Part shown: one piece after another, positions 23,201 to 32,777 of the stretch
Layout of the letters: every line of letters begins with the position of its first letter
Position numbering within the stretch: the first letter of the stretch is position 1
Origin: Paragordius varius
Lineage: Eukaryota > Nematomorpha
Direction of reading: 5' to 3'
Assembly: GCA_964247055.1 (NCBI GenBank)
Contig: OZ176057.1
Span: 4,216,001 to 4,280,000, forward strand
Length of the DNA: 64,000 nt
Position numbers and translations under genes: made by a program
Notes under the pieces: generated by a model
Seen by the model: only the letters and a program-made list of their open reading frames with translations
The model's database searches: none
What the model was told of the DNA's origin: nothing

Positions 23201-26200
23201 ATTTCTTTGAATTAGGTTTTCTTAAAACTTATAAAACGATCTTTATAAACTAAACATTACATTTAAATCAGTGGTACACAAGAAAAAATTTTAAAGAGCG
23301 AAATTTTTTTTATTTTGTCTCCAGGCATGCACCATATAATACCAAGAAAATATTAATAGCTGTTATACTTTAAATAATTCACATAAAACAGGATTTTGAG
23401 TACTGGGATTTAATATCACTGATTTAAATACTCTGCTATTTTCTAAAAGATGTATAATTTTTCAGGCAATTTTTTTGATAAAAATACTCTTAATATACTT
23501 TTCTTTAATCTTTATATACGCTTTATGCAGCTTCAGCGCCATCTGTGAATGCAAACTTTGTGCAAAGTAAACAATATTTTAATAAAATTGACATTATATC
23601 TCTTATTTGAAATTGAAACAAATTTAATTGGTCCCAAAATTTATAAATATTTATAAATAATATTTTAGGGTAGGAAGGGTAAAATAGCTGGAGAACTAAC
23701 AGTTTGGTTTCAAAAACATTTTCACAATAACAATATTTTATAACTGGCGGACTTGTAAATATTGATTTAATATAAATCTAAATTTTTTCATATCACTTTA
23801 TAAAACGGTTTTAGTAAATTAACTAACAATCATAAGTTAACTGTGCTGCAAATTTTTAATTTTTAGCTATTTGAGACATAAAACTTGTTTAAATAAAATT
23901 TTCTAATATTTTTTCGTTTTGACGTACCAATGTGTTTTTTATATGATAGTTCTTTGAAAATGGTTATTCCGAAATCGCTTGCGGTTTCGGAAATTTTGGT
24001 TTTGCTGTTTATAGCTTATTTTTGCCAAAAATGGGTGTGGCAGTTTACGCTTGACATATTAAGCAGGTGGGTAGCCTAATTTGGATAGAGTCTCGTATTA
24101 TTAGTTTTTTGACTCAGATTCGAAACATAAGAACTACTTTAAATGTTTAGGTCGGTTAAGCTTAAAAGAGAATAAATATGTCATAATATGTATAAATTTT
24201 CCTCAGATGTTTAAATTAAATTATGAGTGCTAGTCATGCTTGAATTACCCACCAATAATATCTGGTTTTTGAATATCATAAAAAGCAGTCATTGCACACT
24301 GAAATATCCAGTTTAGTTAAATTAAAGCAGAAAAAATGCGTTTATTATATATAATATATATATATATATATTTATTGGTAGAAGAATATATTAGAGTACA
24401 GAGCATATATCTAAAAGGCTAATGAAACATAAGCTAAATAATTTTTATGAAAATATTTTACGAATTAAATTAAATTTAATTTTCTGTAATAGTTTTGAAA
24501 AAGCATTAATATATTTATTATCTAATTAAAACATTCCATCAAATTATCTTAATTTCGCCAAAAATTATAAAATATTATAAAACTTTGTCCAGAACTTCAC
24601 TAAGAACATGTTGGAAAATGGCTTGATTGGTTTCATAAATTCAGTTTTCTGCCATGACATTATTACGAAAGAGATGTGCTAAAATAATTTAAGAGAAATT
24701 AAGTTATAAAAATTTTTTGTAATTGTTATTTCTTATCTATTTCAATAAGAAATAAATTACAATTGTTTGTATAAAGATTTATATTTGACCCAAAATTATT
24801 ATCGCATTATCTAAGTCAATATGTTTTTCATTATTTATTGCCAGATAGCATATAAAGCATATGCAACCTTGACCGTTAGTTATATTTTTCCTTTTTAAAA
24901 CTATTATAAAAAACTATTTGCTGCATATTCTATCTGTTAATATTCGATCAACATTGGCAATGAATTTTTTTTATCAAATAAAGTATTTTTCAATAAATAT
25001 TTAATATAGGTCTATTAGAAAAGTTTGGTTCTAAGAAGACACAAACAAATGGTATTTAACTTTAATAATTGATATACATATACAGATAAACACTAAACTA
25101 AACATATTTTTTTAGATGTTCCAAGTTTATTGGCTGGACTTGGTATAAATCATTTTCATATATACATACAAATATATAAGTATGAGTAAGTATAAATTTT
25201 TTTATGAATCATGCCAAACATATTAATTAATAAAACATTTGACATGTATACTTACTTATAATGTAAAACTATTCAAATTCACCCCTGAACAATTCAAATT
25301 CCCCCTCAAATAAATTATAAGTTTTTTAAGATTAGGAATTACCTATATTTTTATTTTAAAAATAAATTTTGTTATAAAAAAAACCATTCCATAAAGATAT
25401 ATTTTATACTAATAATGAGTTATATTAGTTCGAAAACAGATAATTTTTTACGGTGAATTTGAATCGGTGAATTTGAACTGTTATATGGTACATATACAAA
25501 TCGTTTTCCAGTTAAATAAAGCTCCCAGTGAATCTAAAAAATTTTTTAGCCAATCGTAACGTTTTCCCACTAATTTAAAACGGTTTTATTGTTTATTGAT
25601 AAATCTATTTTGTAGAACTTTTACCATTAAGAGCATATCAATATAATATTATTATTTATAAATATACAATTATTGATTTTATATATGCCAGTAAACAAAA
25701 AAGACTTATTATTTAAAAACTAGATTTGGTAGGTTTTATGGTTTAGAAATATATTATAAAATATTAGTGTTTTTAAATATTTATATTTCATTAATTGAGA
25801 TGGATATTTTGCATTAATATTCTATCTAACCCAAAAATTTTTCTAGTTTCGAATGAAGTTATAAAATTTAAAAACTTACCATTTTCATTTTAAGTTGATC
25901 ATTTAATACTTTAAATTGGTTTTTATCATTTCAATGTCAATAAAAAACTGTCGCAAAAAAATTCCAAGCTTGAAAAATGTTTTAAAGGAAAAATTATCTA
26001 ATAAAAAAATTTAAAAGTGTAAATTATAATACCCAAGTTTCAAATGATTTAAATTTATTTGGATAATCAATTTGAAAATGGTAAGTTTTTTAGTTTTATA
26101 ATTTCAACCGAAACTACTATTTTTAGGTTAGATCCGAAAATTAATGCAAATACATCTCAATTGTTAAAATATAAAAAAGATTAAAACTTTTTTTAAAATA

Positions 26201-28202
26201 GGTTAATGATAAATTTTTAGGAATAAGTATAATGATTTCTTTATTGGCTCACATAGAAAAAAATGCTTTAAATAATTATGTTTTTATAAAAAATAATATC
26301 CTATTGATATGCTCATAATAATTAAAATTTATTTTTTATCTCAATTTAATATTTATTATCAATTACGTTCTTATTAACTAGGAATTGTATTGATTGGGAA
26401 GCTGGAAATATGTTCGATTTGAGAAATCGTTTCGATTGACTTGGGACATTTTAATTGACTGGGAAATTAATTCAAATAAATAATATATATATATATATAC
26501 CGAGAATATAGAAATAGCTGGATACTTAAAATAAATAATTATTCCGGGTAATAAAACAGGACTTTGAAAGGGATTTAAGTATAACTGATTAACTCTGCTA
26601 TTTTATAAAGATGTATAACTTTTCGATTTTGTTTGATAACATTTACTCTAAATATACCTTTCTTTAATCTTTATATACGCTTTTATACAGGTCCAGCTCC
26701 ATCTGTGAATGACCTTGTCCAAAGTAAACATTATTTTATAAAATTGATATGACATTCCCTTTTTGAAATTGAAACAAATTAAACAATTGGGCCCAAACTT
26801 TATAAATTTTAATAAATGATATTTTGGGGTAGGGAGGGTAAAATAGCTGGAGAACTAAAATTTTGGTATTAAATAAATTTTCACAATGAAATATTTTATA
26901 ACCGGCGAACTTGGTAATTTTGAATCAATATATGATAATTTTTTTTCCTTATAAAACGCTTTTAGAACAGTAAACTAACCAATCGAAGTTAACTGTGCTA
27001 CAAATTTTTAATTTTTAGGTTTTTATATTTAAGATATAGCAACTTTTTTTAAAAAAAATTGTCTGATAATTTCTTTTAATAATGCACCAATGTGTTATTA
27101 ATATAATAGATAATTAAAAAAGATTATTGAACCGATATTGCTTGCATTTTCGGTATTTTCATGTTGTCGTTTAGTTTATTTTTTGCCAAAAATCGATTTT
27201 AAGGCGGTTTACGCTTGACATATTAGGCAGGTGTGTAGCCTATTTTTAGATAGTTAACTCTCGTACATTTGTTTGTGTCAGATTCGAAATATAAATAGTT
27301 TTAATATTAAGTTTAGTTAAGCTAAAGAATAAGTTATGTCATTATGCATAAATTAGCCCCCGATGTTTAAATTAAATTATGAGTGCCAGCTTTTGACCTA
27401 CCAAAAAGCAATATCCGGTTTTTTTGAATATTATAAAAAGCATGTGAATGCATATTGTTTTTTCAATAAAAATAGTCCGGAATTTAATTAAGCAGAAAAA
27501 AATACTTTTTTTACGTATATATTATATTAGGGTCCTTCATACATTTGGGGTCTAATAAACCAAACTATATATTTTTCATGACAATGGTCCATTTAACAAA
27601 TCTAATTAAATTTTTCTTAGTTTCGCCAAAAATTATTTATATAATATCATAACCACATCCGGAAGTACTTTAATCGTTGGGAAATGGTTGATAGGTTTCA
27701 TAAAATCAGTTTTCTGCCATGACATTAACATATGACCTAAGAGATGTGCTAAGTGAAATAAATTTACCTATAAAATTACGTGTTTCTTTCACAAAAAATT
27801 TAGTTAATTAATCTATTTTGCAGTCGTTATTTATTTTAATTAGAAATAAATTATAATCGTTTGTATAAAAATATGGCAAAAGAATTATATTTGATCAAAA
27901 ATTATTTTCGCATCTGTTTGTAAATACAGTATGAATAAGTGTACATTGCTAGTTTTTCGTTATTTTTTGCCGAATCGCATATAAAGCAAATGCCACATAC
28001 AGTTATATTTTTCCTTTTTTACAACTATTAAAATACTATTTGCCGCATATGCTATCTGTCAATATTCAAAAAAGCACTGGCAATGTATATTTTTCAATAA
28101 ATCTTTGATAATATAGGTATATTAGAAAAGTTGGGTTCAAAGACGCAAACCAATGGTATTTAACTTTACAAATTGATATATGTATATATATATTTATATA
28201 TA

Positions 28203-28237
<35 letters not shown>

Positions 28238-31200
28238 TGAACTAATTATATTTTATCTTTTTAGATGTTCCAATGGCTGGACTTGGTATTAATTATTCTT
28301 ATACATACATAAACATATATAGTTTGAGTAAGAAATTTTATTATGAATCATGCAAAATGGCATGTGAATAATGAATTGAAATGTATACATGCTCATAATA
28401 TATATCTATTAATACATTTACAATTTAATTTACCCTTAAACAATTGAAATTTACCCTTAAACAGTTTAAATTCTTCAAATATATTATAAATTTAAATTAA
28501 AAATTACCTATATTTTTATTTTCAAAAAATTGATGAAAAAAATACTGAAAAAATAAAAAAAAATATGGCATAAAGATATTTTTTTTACTTATAATGAGTT
28601 ATATTACTTCGAAAACAGATATTTTAGGGTGAAAGAATTGAAGGGTGAATTTGATTTGTTCGAGGGTGGATTTATGTTTAAGGGGGATCTTGAACTATAA
28701 ATTGTATAGACACAAACCTTTTCCCAGTTAAAAAATGCTCTTAGTGAATACGAATTTTCTCAGCCAATCGAAACGTTTTCCAACTAATTTAAAATTTTAT
28801 TTTTTGCTGATATCCAATATATAAAATAACTTTTTACCATTATTAGCATAAATATAGATATTATTTTTATAAAATTTCAATTCAATTTCTTCTATATATG
28901 CCAATAAACAAGTAATTAAGGTATTTTTTAAAAATTATCTTTGTTAATTGGATTAGTATATTATGGTTTTTGAGTACTTTCATAAATACATTTTTCAAGT
29001 TATTTAAATTTATATTTTAAAATAGAGATCGATGTGCATTAATATTTGGATCTAACCTAAAAATAATTATTAATTTAAAACCTTAGCATTTTCATCTCAA
29101 GTTGGTTTAACACTTAAATTTGTTTTAAACCATTTCATGTCAATAAAAATACTGCCGGAAAAACAATTCCTAAAGGAAAAAATTAATAAAAAAATATTTA
29201 ATAAAAGCATTATATGAATTATGATACCCAAGTTTCAAATGATTAGAATTGATTTTGATGATCAATTCGAGATAAAAATGGTAAGTTTTTAGTTTTATTA
29301 TTTCATCCGAAACTAGAAATATTTTTAGGTTAGATCCGAAAATTAATGCGAAACTATACATCTCAATTGTTAATATAAAAAAAATTAAAAAAACCTAAAA
29401 AATATTTTTATAAAATATTTTTTAGGTAATAATATAATTTTTTAGAAATACATTAATGATTTCTTTATTGGCTCACATAGAAAAAATAGCATTAAATAAT
29501 TTTGTTTTTATACAAAATAATATCCTATTGATATGCTCATAATGGTTAAAGGCAATTTGTATATCTTAATTTGATAAGTATATCTGAAAAGAAAATTGGC
29601 CTAGCATGCAAGAATTTTTTTATATTAGAGTTTATCGATAAGTTTTGGCCATTTAACATTAAACTCGAAATTTCGAAAATTAAAAGTTTTAGATATGAAG
29701 CCATGTTTTTATATCATTCGAAAGGGCGCAAAAACTGCATCTTTTAAATGGTAGTAAGTCATTTAAATCAATCGAATGTAAAAGTTATTTGGATTTAAAT
29801 GGTCGAAATTTTCAATCCTTAAATAAGTCAAGAATTTTCACAGACAAATAAATTTGAAAATCATATAAATTATTTTAATATAATTATTATGGTTATATTA
29901 GTATTTAATTAAAAAAAAATGTTTGAAAAAGCTTTTGGTTTGTTTTTTTAATAAAAATTATTTTTATCATAAATATTTTACCTAGTGGATACTAAAATGC
30001 ATAGTTATAACTGTAAATTTATTACATAATGGCTATAAAAGCAAAAATACCTTAAACTTTGTTTTTTTTTAAAATTTCGAAATTATCAGCCTCGTAAAGA
30101 AAATAAATTAATATTGATGACATGGTTATTTAAAAACAAATAACTTAAAAATGTCTGTTTTGAGTCATATAAAAGCAATAGAAAAATGTTTTAATCAAAA
30201 AAACTTTCTTGTTTTATCTTTTTTGGACATTCATTACCATCTAAAAAAAGTTTGAGCTATTTTCATCCATTAGTTTTAAAAATATAATAATTAAAAAAAA
30301 TGCTCTCGCTTCGCGCGTTTGTCACTCTTTGTGTCCAATATTAACTGTCGATGTAATACATATTAGTATGCATTTTATAGAGTTTTTATTACTCTTTCGA
30401 ATGATATATTACAAATGGGCATTACTTGTATATTTTAAAAGAAAAACATTTTTTAGTAAAATTTTGATAAAGAGGGCGCATAATCAAAAAAATCAAATTA
30501 TACAAAATTCTTCCAACGAGTTAAAATTATTATTTCAGATTTACTGTTAAAATGATATTAAATATCAGAAAATACAAAAAACTCGAGTGGCAGAAAAATT
30601 TGTTGTCCAGTGTTAACCGTTTATTGCTGGTTTCATTTAATTTTTAATCTTTAACGTATATTATCTAAATAATTTGGACATTCATATCTATATTCTCCAT
30701 TTTTTTACCGTTTTGATTAAAAAAAATTGTAATAAGAGATTGTTAAACAGGTTTTTAATCATCATTTAATTAGCTTCTTATTATTTAATAACGAATCATA
30801 GTACATTTTGATTTAATAAATTACATCTCTTATTTAATACTTTTAATTGTTGATTCCACACAAAATATCCGAATTAATCATTTATAACAGAAAATATATT
30901 AAGTTTTTTATTTTGGTTTTAAGTCTAACAAGCCATTAGAGTTTATCTACTTTTGTAATAATTTCTACAAAACGCCAACACACTGCAAAAAAATAACTTG
31001 GTGTAATTTATATTTCCTAAAAATAAATGTATCAGAATTTCCATGCTTTTTGTTTTGAGCTTTACGGACCATTCAAAAATATATATCGAAAAATGTTAGA
31101 TTTGCACATATTATGCTCAATAATTTTGGTGAAAATAGGCTTTATTCCAAATAATATTATTAATATATAATATTTACTATATTTCAAAAGCATAACAAAA

Positions 31201-32074
31201 TATAAAACTATAGTTTTTTAAACGCAAAATAGCCAAGATCTCGCCATATATATATAAATATATATATATCAATTCGTTAACTACGTTTTGGCAAATTTTT
31301 CATAAATTGTAATTATAGTTGAGCATGGACACTGTATAAATATAATATAGATATTATACAGATTAACCGCAAAAGTCGATATCCTTAACATTTTTTTAAC
31401 CACATAATTTGGATTTGATCTTATTAATTTTTAGTTTAAAATGTGTTTTATATAAAAACACTCAACTTCAAGGAAAAAAATATATTAAATAAAACCTTTC
31501 AAGAGACTGAAACGTTTGACATCATTGAATTATATAGTGTTTTTATGATATCTCAAACTATGTTTATACCGTTTTCATTATCTCCCAAATATTATGAAAT
31601 ACGCTTCTTCATAGTTTTGCCCTAAAGTTATTGACAAAGTCATCATATTTTTTATGCCCCCGATTTCGATCAAAAATATATTATATTACCAAACAATTAT
31701 TTGTTAAATTTTCAAAGCAAGTCCCGAAAGTCTCACGTTTTAATATGTAAAATACGAGATTGCGCGATAACAGCATACTACTTACTTTATTACACTTTAC
31801 GATAAATTATTTAAAAATTTTTGTGCCTGTTTGGCACATCGTCTGATATATATATATATATATATATATCTTTATTGATTGCTTTTCCCCAAATATGCTC
31901 CAGACTATTAAACATTTATTGATAATTTTAGAAAACCCGCCAAACCAAAATGTACTGTCAGAATTATTTAGGTATCAATTTTTATTCTTCACTCCTAATC
32001 TGTTTAGGTTTTATTATTATTATTTAATTAATATTACTAATTTGTTTTGTAGATTGTTCATGAAATCCAAATAA
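15252..32074 (+). CDS. Micro-exon gene: secreted protein with ten CX3-4C cysteine pairs, 22 exons, 289 residues
   Basis: Reconstructed by following GT-AG sites in one consistent frame. Exons: 15252-15333, 15438-15494, 15589-15621, 15784-15846, 15947-15976, 17575-17601, 18451-18498, 18575-18604, 19585-19620, 20184-20246, 20406-20435, 21256-21288, 21412-21453, 23147-23182, 23531-23566, 25010-25051, 25116-25142, 26691-26723, 28117-28155, 28265-28285, 31932-31971, 32053-32074. They total 870 nt, 289 codons plus stop. Exons 2-20 are all multiples of 3 and phase 1-1. Residues 1-22 are a signal peptide (MKSFLTLLVMVISC, cleavage after TTNA). The mature protein has 20 cysteines in residues 25-186, all in ten pairs spaced CX4C (eight) or CX3C (two). 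The Cys-free C-terminal part holds a duplicated module. Expected to be secreted or in the secretory pathway. Architecture resembles aphid bicycle genes (inference), but I see no CYC motif pair, so membership is unproven. Confidence 0.8.
15438..15494 (+). CDS. Micro-exon gene exon 2
   Basis: 57 nt, phase 1-1, acceptor CAAAATAG, donor GTAAAT. Encodes AGCATHIRRDCQGVQCGNI (residues 28-46) with the pair C38-X4-C43. Confidence 0.85.
15589..15621 (+). CDS. Micro-exon gene exon 3
   Basis: 33 nt, phase 1-1, acceptor TTGATCCAG, donor GTAAGT. Encodes LVAVPCANGNC (47-57), the pair C52-X4-C57. Confidence 0.85.
15784..15846 (+). CDS. Micro-exon gene exon 4: Pro/Thr linker
   Basis: 63 nt, phase 1-1, acceptor TTTTTATTAG, donor GTAATA. 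Encodes residues 58-78 with KKPETTPPPSSVQPPN, a proline- and threonine-rich, Cys-free linker that could carry O-glycans. A (TA)n tract begins 11 nt after the donor. Confidence 0.8.
15947..15976 (+). CDS. Micro-exon gene exon 5
   Basis: 30 nt, phase 1-1, acceptor TTTTTTCTTTAG, donor GTAAGT. Encodes YVLVPMQSYP (79-88). Confidence 0.8.
16292..17000. mobile_element. Probable hAT-like relic inside intron 5
   Basis: The left end (CAGGTGTTTCCAAC, then a GGGCC block) and the reverse complement of the right end (CTAGGGATGCCCAAC, then CTCGCGTAGCGGGC) resemble each other and hAT-type termini. There is no transposase frame. The adjacent 8-mers do not match, so the insertion is old or the ends are slightly misplaced. 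The small open frame at 16193-16396 crosses the left end and starts at a non-ATG codon, so it is not credible. Confidence 0.4.
17575..17601 (+). CDS. Micro-exon gene exon 6
   Basis: 27 nt, phase 1-1, acceptor TTCTGATTTAG, donor GTAACA. Encodes PAQKPIIQQ (89-97). Exons 6 and 9 share the ending CAAG and the same donor hexamer. Confidence 0.75.
17602..18450 (+). other. Intron 6, nothing else recognised
   Basis: A+T-rich intron DNA. The open frame at 18381-18608 merely joins exons 7 and 8 through their short intron and starts at a non-ATG codon. It is not a separate gene. Confidence 0.5.
18451..18498 (+). CDS. Micro-exon gene exon 7: two cysteine pairs
   Basis: 48 nt, phase 1-1, acceptor ATTATGGCAG, donor GTAAAC. 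Encodes GCTGYGCPCSGPLCNQ (98-113), pairs C99-X4-C104 and C106-X4-C111. Much richer in G+C than the introns. Its 3' end was caught in the 0.52-kb tandem duplication that follows. Confidence 0.85.
18575..18604 (+). CDS. Micro-exon gene exon 8
   Basis: 30 nt, phase 1-1, acceptor TTAAATATAG, donor GTAAAA. Encodes GNYVSEYQAP (114-123). A duplicated, probably dead copy lies at 19098-19127. Confidence 0.8.
19098..19127 (+). pseudogene. Duplicated copy of exon 8 without a splice donor
   Basis: Has the same acceptor (TTAAATATAG), the same 30-nt length and an intact phase-1 frame, GYYVSGYQGP, but continues into CCAAAAATT where exon 8 has CCAGGTAAAA. No GT follows, so it cannot be used as an internal exon as it stands. 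It is either a decayed duplicate or a micro-exon that never became active. Confidence 0.75.
19585..19620 (+). CDS. Micro-exon gene exon 9: basic linker
   Basis: 36 nt, phase 1-1, acceptor TTCATATTAG, donor GTAACA. Encodes VVRKTHKPKKHQ (124-135), strongly basic with KPKK. It could be a processing or binding segment between cysteine blocks, which is speculation. Confidence 0.8.
20184..20246 (+). CDS. Micro-exon gene exon 10: two cysteine pairs
   Basis: 63 nt, phase 1-1, acceptor ATTTTGCAG, donor GTATAA. Encodes residues 136-156 with CNGYDCAPCTKNC, pairs C138-X4-C143 and C146-X3-C150. A (TA)n tract follows within about 10 nt of the donor. Confidence 0.85.
20406..20435 (+). CDS. Micro-exon gene exon 11
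   Basis: 30 nt, phase 1-1, acceptor AATTTAG, donor GTATAT. Encodes KCDEDCQYKR (157-166), pair C158-X3-C162. Confidence 0.85.
20436..21255 (+). other. Intron 11
   Basis: A+T-rich intron of 820 nt with a (TA)n tract at about 21113-21132. Nothing else seen. Confidence 0.5.
21256..21288 (+). CDS. Micro-exon gene exon 12
   Basis: 33 nt, phase 1-1, acceptor TTATAAACAG, donor GTATGT. Encodes VMKHCESHYCE (167-177), pair C171-X4-C176. Confidence 0.85.
21412..21453 (+). CDS. Micro-exon gene exon 13
   Basis: 42 nt, phase 1-1, acceptor TTATTATAG, donor GTAGGT. Encodes FDYCDDYHCQFRKG (178-191), pair C181-X4-C186, the last cysteines of the protein. Exons 11-13 share a C-acidic-(acidic)-C-basic pattern and may be diverged duplicates of one exon. 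Confidence 0.85.
21795..22805. repeat. Long hairpin element, family 2, complete copy, inside intron 13
   Basis: The arms of about 0.5 kb pair from AAAAATTTTCATGAGATAGC (about 21822) with GCTATGTCACGAAAATTTTT (about 22773) inward. GAGATATTATGGTTGATTAT near 21956 pairs with ATAATCAACCATAATATCTC near 22660. The same sequence occurs left-truncated at 1190-2015. No coding capacity. Confidence 0.8.
23147..23182 (+). CDS. Micro-exon gene exon 14
   Basis: 36 nt, phase 1-1, acceptor ATAATGTCAG, donor GTATAA. Encodes NSPSNTLPYATV (192-203), the start of the Cys-free C-terminal part. NSPS is not a strict N-glycosylation site because of the proline. Confidence 0.75.
   Translation: MPLQILYPMPP
23531..23566 (+). 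CDS. Micro-exon gene exon 15 (cassette copy 1)
   Basis: 36 nt, phase 1-1, acceptor TTTATGCAG, donor GTAAAC. Encodes ASAPSVNANFVQ (204-215). Paralogue of exon 18, which is 3 nt shorter. Confidence 0.85.
23567..25009 (+). other. Intron 15
   Basis: 1.4 kb, duplicated as intron 18. No further exon found. A candidate acceptor near 24205 (TTTTCCTCAG) has no matching donor and is absent from the second copy. Confidence 0.6.
25010..25051 (+). CDS. Micro-exon gene exon 16 (cassette copy 1)
   Basis: 42 nt, phase 1-1, acceptor TTTAATATAG, donor GTATTT. Encodes SLLEKFGSKKTQTN (216-229). Paralogue of exon 19, which lacks one codon. Confidence 0.85.
25116..25142 (+). CDS. Micro-exon gene exon 17 (cassette copy 1)
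   Basis: 27 nt, phase 1-1, acceptor TTTTTTTAG, donor GTATAA. Encodes DVPSLLAGL (230-238). Paralogue of exon 20, which lacks two codons. Confidence 0.85.
25790..26170. repeat. Foldback structure in cassette copy 1
   Basis: The arm at about 25790-25895 (CATTAATATTCTATCTAACC, then ACTTACCATTTTCA) is the reverse complement of about 26068-26170 (GAAAATGGTAAGT, then GGTTAGATCCGAAAATTAATG), with a loop of about 170 nt. It looks like a small foldback element and is also present in copy 2, so it predates the duplication. Confidence 0.75.
26691..26723 (+). CDS. Micro-exon gene exon 18 (cassette copy 2)
   Basis: 33 nt, phase 1-1, acceptor TTTTATACAG, donor GTAAAC. Encodes GPAPSVNDLVQ (239-249), compared with ASAPSVNANFVQ in copy 1. 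Confidence 0.85.
28117..28155 (+). CDS. Micro-exon gene exon 19 (cassette copy 2)
   Basis: 39 nt, phase 1-1, acceptor ATAATATAG, donor GTATTT. Encodes SILEKLGSKTQTN (250-262). A long (TA)n tract follows in the next intron. Confidence 0.85.
28265..28285 (+). CDS. Micro-exon gene exon 20 (cassette copy 2)
   Basis: 21 nt, phase 1-1, the smallest full internal exon. Acceptor ATCTTTTTAG, donor GTATTA. Encodes DVPMAGL (263-269). Confidence 0.85.
29018..29370. repeat. Foldback structure in cassette copy 2
   Basis: Left arm about 29018-29105 (GGATCTAACCTAAAAAT) and right arm about 29262-29370 (ATTTTTAGGTTAGATCCGAA). Same structure as 25790-26170. Confidence 0.75.
29572..30615. repeat. Left arm of a ~4.15-kb inverted repeat
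   Basis: Reverse complement of 32778-33725 over about 1 kb. Paired blocks include GTATATCTGAAAA (29572), GTTTATCGATAA near 29630, TTCACAGACAAATAAATTT near 29840 and GAGTGGCAGAAAA near 30585. It contains a CpG-rich patch GCTCTCGCTTCGCGCG near 30302. The arms differ at many sites. The open frame at 30329-30550 lies in it and is not credible. It may be one long-TIR element or two copies of one element in opposite orientation. Confidence 0.85.
30616..31931 (+). other. Intron 20, inner part between the inverted arms
   Basis: A+T-rich, with a (TA)n tract near 31244-31270. No transposase frame. A frame at 31443-31625 starts at a non-ATG codon and looks random. Confidence 0.5.
31932..31971 (+). CDS. 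Micro-exon gene exon 21
   Basis: 40 nt, acceptor GATAATTTTAG, donor GTATCA. Enters in phase 1 (G plus AA giving Glu) and leaves in phase 2, the only asymmetric internal exon. Encodes ENPPNQNVLSELF (270-282) and two bases of Arg283. Read from a phase-0 start it would also be open, but only the phase-1 reading joins exon 20. Confidence 0.65.
32053..32074 (+). CDS. Micro-exon gene exon 22: terminal exon
   Basis: Acceptor TTTGTTTTGTAG. Completes Arg283, adds LFMKSK and stops at TAA 32072-32074. An AATAAA lies 41 nt further, a normal terminal-exon layout. Confidence 0.65.
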
Positions 32075-32115
32075 TGCCACCTTGTTTACATCCTATTAAT
32101 AACTAATGAATCTCT

Positions 32116-32121
32116 AATAAA
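32116..32121 (+). promoter_or_regulatory. Poly(A) signal of the micro-exon gene
   Basis: AATAAA 41 nt after the stop codon of exon 22. Position supports the terminal exon call. Confidence 0.6.
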
Positions 32122-32777
32122 TCATACATCAATTATATTAATTATAAATAGATAATAACGTTAGATTTAAAATTTTATTTTACAATGGCAATTTTTTAAG
32201 GAAATTTTTGTGCAAATTGCGCCAAATTTTATCATTTTGTTTCTTTGATTATTTAATGCTAAGGCTGTTTCGGATATTGCTTTTTTTAGTGTCTTTGGCG
32301 ACGGTTAAAATTTAAAACAACTCTTTATCCGGGTGTTTAAAGAAGTAACCGTGGTCGATCTAGTGATAGCCTGAAAATTTTTGAATTTTTTTTAACAGTT
32401 CATCGAATTTTTTCGGATATTTGGTTAAGGTGTAATTAATAATTATTTTTAATATGAAACATATGTTTTGGAGCATTTGGATAAAATTTAAAATGAGTCT
32501 CCTAGTATTTAAACTAAAGATTTTTTAAGATTACAATAAAACCTTTTTTAAAACTTATATAGAAAGAGGCAGAAAAAAGTTATATAGCATTAAATATGAA
32601 TTAAAATAACCTTTTTTTTATATTGATAAATGAGACAGCACTTGTCTAATATGCAACAGTGTTTTTCTGCCTAAGAAGCAAATATCGGAAGATTATAAGT
32701 CCATCAAAAATATATAAACATTACCATCAAAAATTGCATAATTTCTTATGTTTACAATTTTTAATTCACATCATTAA
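32122..32777. other. Spacer inside the inverted repeat, 3' of the gene
   Basis: A+T-rich, no open frame or repeat recognised. Confidence 0.4.

Larger units (their letters stand above)
23385..26340. repeat. Tandem duplication, copy 1 (exons 15-17)
   Basis: About 3 kb, repeated directly at 26549-29570. Intron alignments are obvious (for example TTTTCTGCCATGACATTA at about 24646 and 27711) but with many small insertions and deletions, so the duplication is not recent. It carries exons 15, 16 and 17 and a foldback near its 3' end. Confidence 0.9.
26549..29570. repeat. Tandem duplication, copy 2 (exons 18-20)
   Basis: Direct repeat of 23385-26340, with offsets of 3160, 3107 and 3149 nt at the three exons. 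Intron offsets vary freely while exon length differences stay in multiples of 3. Confidence 0.9.
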
